64,000 bases of DNA from Methanoregula sp. PtaU1.Bin051. Lineage in GTDB: Archaea; Halobacteriota; Methanomicrobia; Methanomicrobiales; Methanospirillaceae. The stretch lies in assembly GCA_002067895.1 (NCBI GenBank), contig MVRE01000002.1, forward strand, positions 1 through 64,000, given 5' to 3'. The notes under the pieces are model-generated. The model saw nothing but the letters and a program-made list of their open reading frames with translations, was not told the DNA's origin and did no database searches. How positions within the stretch are numbered: the first letter of the stretch is position 1; each line of letters opens with the position of its first letter. Shown piece after piece: positions 61,363-64,000 of the stretch. A program made the translations under genes and the position numbers.

Positions 61363-61773
61363 TTATTTTTCTATCGGGTAGCCGGCATCAACCCATGCCT
61401 TGTAGTTGCCCTGCAACCGGTAAACCTTTACAAATCCCGCATCAACCAGCTTCTGCGCCCAGAGAATTGCAACACTGTCGACATGGCAATAGACAAGGTA
61501 CTTCCTATTCTCGTCGAGCATGGGGATAGCGCAGTCGAGCGAACCCTCGCCAAGATAGTTACTGACGGCTCGCGACAGGTGGCCCTGTGCATAATTCGGC
61601 GATACGTCAATGATGATAAGATCCGGGTTATTGTCAATCAGGCTTTTTGCCTCGGCCGGTGTGACGTCCATGTATGCCGGCGCGATGGCCGGGGGTGTTG
61701 TTGCCGTTCCTCCGGCGGGGGCTGTCTGGGTGCATCCTGCAATAACAACAGTATACCCGATAGCGATAACCAA
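61363..61773 (-). CDS. Rhodanese-domain lipoprotein
   Basis: A protein of about 136 residues with a lipobox (VVIAGC) near the N-terminus, an Ala/Thr/Pro linker, then a rhodanese domain (VTPAEAKSLIDNNPDLIIID, LVYCHVDSVAILWAQKLVDAG). The active loop reads CHVDSV, so the catalytic Cys is present. The start is uncertain: TTG 61773 leaves a short signal without basic residues, while the alternative MRKDVIAS at 61804 ends in another frame at a TAA (61781-61783). A frameshift in the signal region is possible. Confidence 0.8.
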   Translation of the reverse strand: MVIAIGYTVVIAGCTQTAPAGGTATTPPAIAPAYMDVTPAEAKSLIDNNPDLIIIDVSPNYAQGHLSRAVSNYLGEGSLDCAIPMLDENRKYLVYCHVDSVAILWAQKLVDAGFVKVYRLQGNYKAWVDAGYPIEK

Positions 61774-62010
61774 TATGATTAGGATGCGATCACATCCTTT
61801 CTCATGCGATTCATAATCTTCTCTCCCGATCTATGAGCCGGGTTTTCGGCAGAGGGGGATTATTATGCAGGACTATATCAACGTCCCTATTGGAATATTT
61901 TTCCGGTTTGTGCGGATATCTGCGGGCGCGATTGTTTCGATTTTTTTATTAGTCAGGACGCTTAACTTCTGTGTGCCATGCTATGACTTAGCATAGATGG
62001 GGAGAGATTC

Positions 62011-63321
62011 ATGAAATATACCGTTCTGTTCATCGTGGGAATTCTTATTGCAACAGCAGTTATTGCCGGCTGCACCCAGCAGCAGGCCGCGCCTGGTGCA
62101 GGGGAGATAAAAGTCGGCGTGATCGCATCTCTGACCGGCCCGGCCAGCAATGTCGGAAAGAATATGTGGCAGTCAGCGCAGGTTGCTGCCGAAGAGATCA
62201 ATGCCAAAGGCGGGGTGTCAATCAAAGGCACAAAGGTTCCGCTAAAGCTCGTTGTCGGAGACGACGAATCGACCCAGCAGGGCGGGCAGAAAGCAGCCAC
62301 CCAGCTGATCACCGGTGACAAGGTGGACATCCTTGTCGGAGGGTACTCGAGCGCGGTCACGTCCGCGTACGAGCAGACAATTGCTGAGTTCAAGATCCCA
62401 TTTGTCGTGACCGGTGCAAGCAGCCCGATCATCACCCACAGGACCGACATCGACACCAGCTATGTCTTCCACCACTGCCCGACGACCGACACCTACGGCC
62501 AGTATACCACTATGTTCATCGACCAGGTACTCCGCCCGGCGGTCAACAAGAAGCTCGGTGCAGCGGCAGACCGCCCGTTCCGGCTCGCGCTGATTTACCA
62601 GGACACTGCTTTCGGCAAGGGCGTCCAGACTGCCGTGAACAATACGATAACCAAGGACAAGCTGAACATCGTGCTCGTCTCGCAGCAGAGCTTCAAGATG
62701 GGGGAAAGCGATTTCAGGACCCCGCTCACGGCTATCAAGGCGACAAACCCCGATGCGGTCTATATCGCTGCATTCCCGAACGAGGGAGCCCCGATGATAA
62801 CGCAGGCCCGGCGCGACCTCGGTCTTGATACGATCTTCTTAAATGTCGAGAACAACGACAATGCCCAGTTCTACAAGGACCTCGGGCAGTACGGGGAAGG
62901 AGCGATCATCGAGAGCCGGTTCTCGCCTTACACGGCACCGGCCGGGGCCCTCGCTGATGCCCAGAGCACGTTCAAGAACAGCTACAATGCGAAGTGGGGG
63001 ACGTTCCCTGACATGATGGGCGCATCCACATACGAAGGAGTCTATATCGCAACGCAGGCGATCAGCAATGCGGGAACGACCGACAAAACCACCGTCAAGC
63101 AGGCGCTTGCCGATCTCTCCATGCCACAGATTATCGAGGCCATGAAAGGCGGGATGATCTCGTTTACCAAGGACTTCCGCGAGTCCCAGTTCGACCTCTG
63201 GATGGAACAGCTTGCGTACGACCAGAGCATTGGCGAATGCAGGCCCAAGATTGTCTGGCCGGACAACCTGAAAGTGACGGACTTTGCGCTTCCGTCCTGG
63301 TACAAGGCCGGCACCGCATAA
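62011..63321 (+). CDS. Branched-chain amino acid ABC substrate-binding protein
   Basis: A 436-residue LivJ/LivK-type lipoprotein. The signal VLFIVGILIATAVIAGC has a lipobox. The periplasmic-binding type I fold follows (KVGVIASLTGPASNVGKNMW, VDILVGGYSSAVTSAYEQTI, FPNEGAPMITQARRDLGLDT). It catches branched-chain amino acids or related ligands, including amides or urea in some members, outside the membrane. It heads the liv operon; the permease starts 55 bases later. Confidence 0.93.
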   Translation: MKYTVLFIVGILIATAVIAGCTQQQAAPGAGEIKVGVIASLTGPASNVGKNMWQSAQVAAEEINAKGGVSIKGTKVPLKLVVGDDESTQQGGQKAATQLITGDKVDILVGGYSSAVTSAYEQTIAEFKIPFVVTGASSPIITHRTDIDTSYVFHHCPTTDTYGQYTTMFIDQVLRPAVNKKLGAAADRPFRLALIYQDTAFGKGVQTAVNNTITKDKLNIVLVSQQSFKMGESDFRTPLTAIKATNPDAVYIAAFPNEGAPMITQARRDLGLDTIFLNVENNDNAQFYKDLGQYGEGAIIESRFSPYTAPAGALADAQSTFKNSYNAKWGTFPDMMGASTYEGVYIATQAISNAGTTDKTTVKQALADLSMPQIIEAMKGGMISFTKDFRESQFDLWMEQLAYDQSIGECRPKIVWPDNLKVTDFALPSWYKAGTA

Positions 63322-63376
63322 TAAATCCATTCTCTTTTTATTGCCTGCGACCGATTAGGTAAGAGAGGAAGCCTTG

Positions 63377-64000
63377 ATGGACCTGGGGATCCTGCTGCAG
63401 ATTCTGTTCTGGGGGATCTATGCAGGCTGTATCTACATCCTGCTTGCCACCGGCCTGAACCTGATCTTCGGGGTCATGAAGATCGTGAACTTCGCCCATG
63501 GTGAGTTCCTGATGATCGGTGCCTATATCACGGCGACGGTCTTCCTACTGACCGGCCTGAATCCTTATGCGATCATCCTGATCTCGATGCTCGCCCTCAT
63601 CGGGATCGGGGCAGTTGTCGAACGTCTCTGTTTCCGTCCCATCCTAGGAACCGGCAAACTCAACGAGATCTTCCTTTCCATCGGGCTCATCTATATCATC
63701 CAGAACGGCGTGGCTGTGATCTGGGGCGACGAATGGCAGAGCGTACAGAGCCCGTACGAGGGCATTACTGTCCCGGTCGGGGCACTCAACGTCCCGCTCG
63801 ATTACATTGTGATCATGGTTGTTACGACAGCGATCCTGTGCGGGCTGTACCTGTTCCTGAAGAGGACAAAGACCGGGCGGGAGATGCGGGCAACGAGCCA
63901 GAACCGGAAAGGGGCGATGCTGGTCGGCATCAATGTCGAGCGGATGGATGTCTTAAGTTTCGGCATCGGGTGCGCTCTTGCCGCCGCTGCCGGCACCCTC
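63377..64000 (+). CDS. LivH-type ABC permease, partial at right edge
   Basis: The frame is open from ATG 63377 to the window end, 208 codons. The sequence LLATGLNLIFGVMKIVNFAH and the IGLIYIIQNGVAVIWG block match LivH permeases of branched-chain amino acid transporters. The visible part covers about the first two-thirds of a usual protein of nearly 290-300 residues. AGAGAGGA precedes the start. The remaining livM, livG and livF genes are expected beyond the window. Confidence 0.93.
   Translation, partial: MDLGILLQILFWGIYAGCIYILLATGLNLIFGVMKIVNFAHGEFLMIGAYITATVFLLTGLNPYAIILISMLALIGIGAVVERLCFRPILGTGKLNEIFLSIGLIYIIQNGVAVIWGDEWQSVQSPYEGITVPVGALNVPLDYIVIMVVTTAILCGLYLFLKRTKTGREMRATSQNRKGAMLVGINVERMDVLSFGIGCALAAAAGTL

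Overview
The window is chromosomal DNA of a methanogenic archaeon, most likely of the order Methanomicrobiales and close to Methanoregula or Methanosphaerula. This rests on gene content, not on a search. Archaeal information-processing genes are present (L15e, L37Ae, RpoP, proteasome alpha, SBDS, RNase P proteins, NAC, prefoldin beta, Trm1, TrmI). So are an archaeal lipid enzyme (UbiA-type geranylgeranyl transferase), a short HdrA-like flavoprotein, an archaeal ThiC, DUF116, DUF362 and DUF2769 proteins, and many PKD-repeat surface proteins. Genes are densely packed, with 1-8 base stop/start overlaps, on both strands. I see no CRISPR array, insertion sequence, prophage or rRNA operon. Five tRNA genes are visible: Glu(CTC), Arg(CCT), Tyr(GTA) with an intron, Asp(GTC) and Phe(GAA).

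Layout. 0-11 kb: alpha/beta hydrolase, thiC with a dyad-rich leader, DUF362 protein, HicB-like protein, HemK2-type methyltransferase; then a minus-strand operon of a RecA-like protein lacking a P-loop, a small helical protein and a B-family polymerase with a damaged catalytic motif C (PolB2-like); an ABC-2 exporter; a HEAT protein; small unknown proteins including a 50-residue Cys-rich one. 11-20 kb: hexuloisomerase, DRG GTPase, Trm1, DGGGP synthase, bactofilin-like protein, and an operon of gamma-carbonic anhydrase, HdrA-like protein, mtnA and DUF116; coaD. 20-34 kb: accessory and cell-surface region with an eight-PKD protein, pyrBI, a UDP-sugar dehydrogenase, GT2 glycosyltransferase and NodU-type carbamoyltransferase, a CARF-like/wHTH regulator, and a family of secreted proteins with one frameshifted, truncated copy and one full copy ending in a caspase-like DUF6345 domain.

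34-44 kb: housekeeping. recJ-like, PUA, nac and trmI form an overlapping operon; nnr and moaC follow on the other strand; then the ribosome/proteasome superoperon (rpl15e, rnp3, rnp2, psmA, sbds, rpl37ae, rpoP, pcc1, pfdB), from which the exosome genes rrp4/rrp41/rrp42 are absent. 44-64 kb: a hairpin-rich intergenic island, a LeuA/CimA-family synthase, tRNA-Tyr and tRNA-Asp, two paralogous PH-like/zinc-ribbon/membrane proteins flanking a lipoprotein, DUF4349, HEAT, MsrA, MetRS, a DHH phosphoesterase, tRNA-Phe, a Kef-type antiporter, LysE, a Cys-cluster protein, a rhodanese lipoprotein and the start of a branched-chain amino acid (Liv) ABC operon that runs off the right edge.

Most unusual signals: (1) a dispersed intergenic element in two inverted copies (about 39.2 and 44.2 kb) that folds into a closing stem plus two hairpins, with compensatory base changes between copies; (2) the PolB2/RecA-like/small-protein cassette, which looks like an archaeal DNA-damage module; (3) genes whose conserved N-termini have no ATG, GTG or TTG (pyrB with ACG, an ABC ATPase with ATT); (4) a nested palindrome in the thiC leader; (5) the paired PH/zinc-ribbon membrane proteins.
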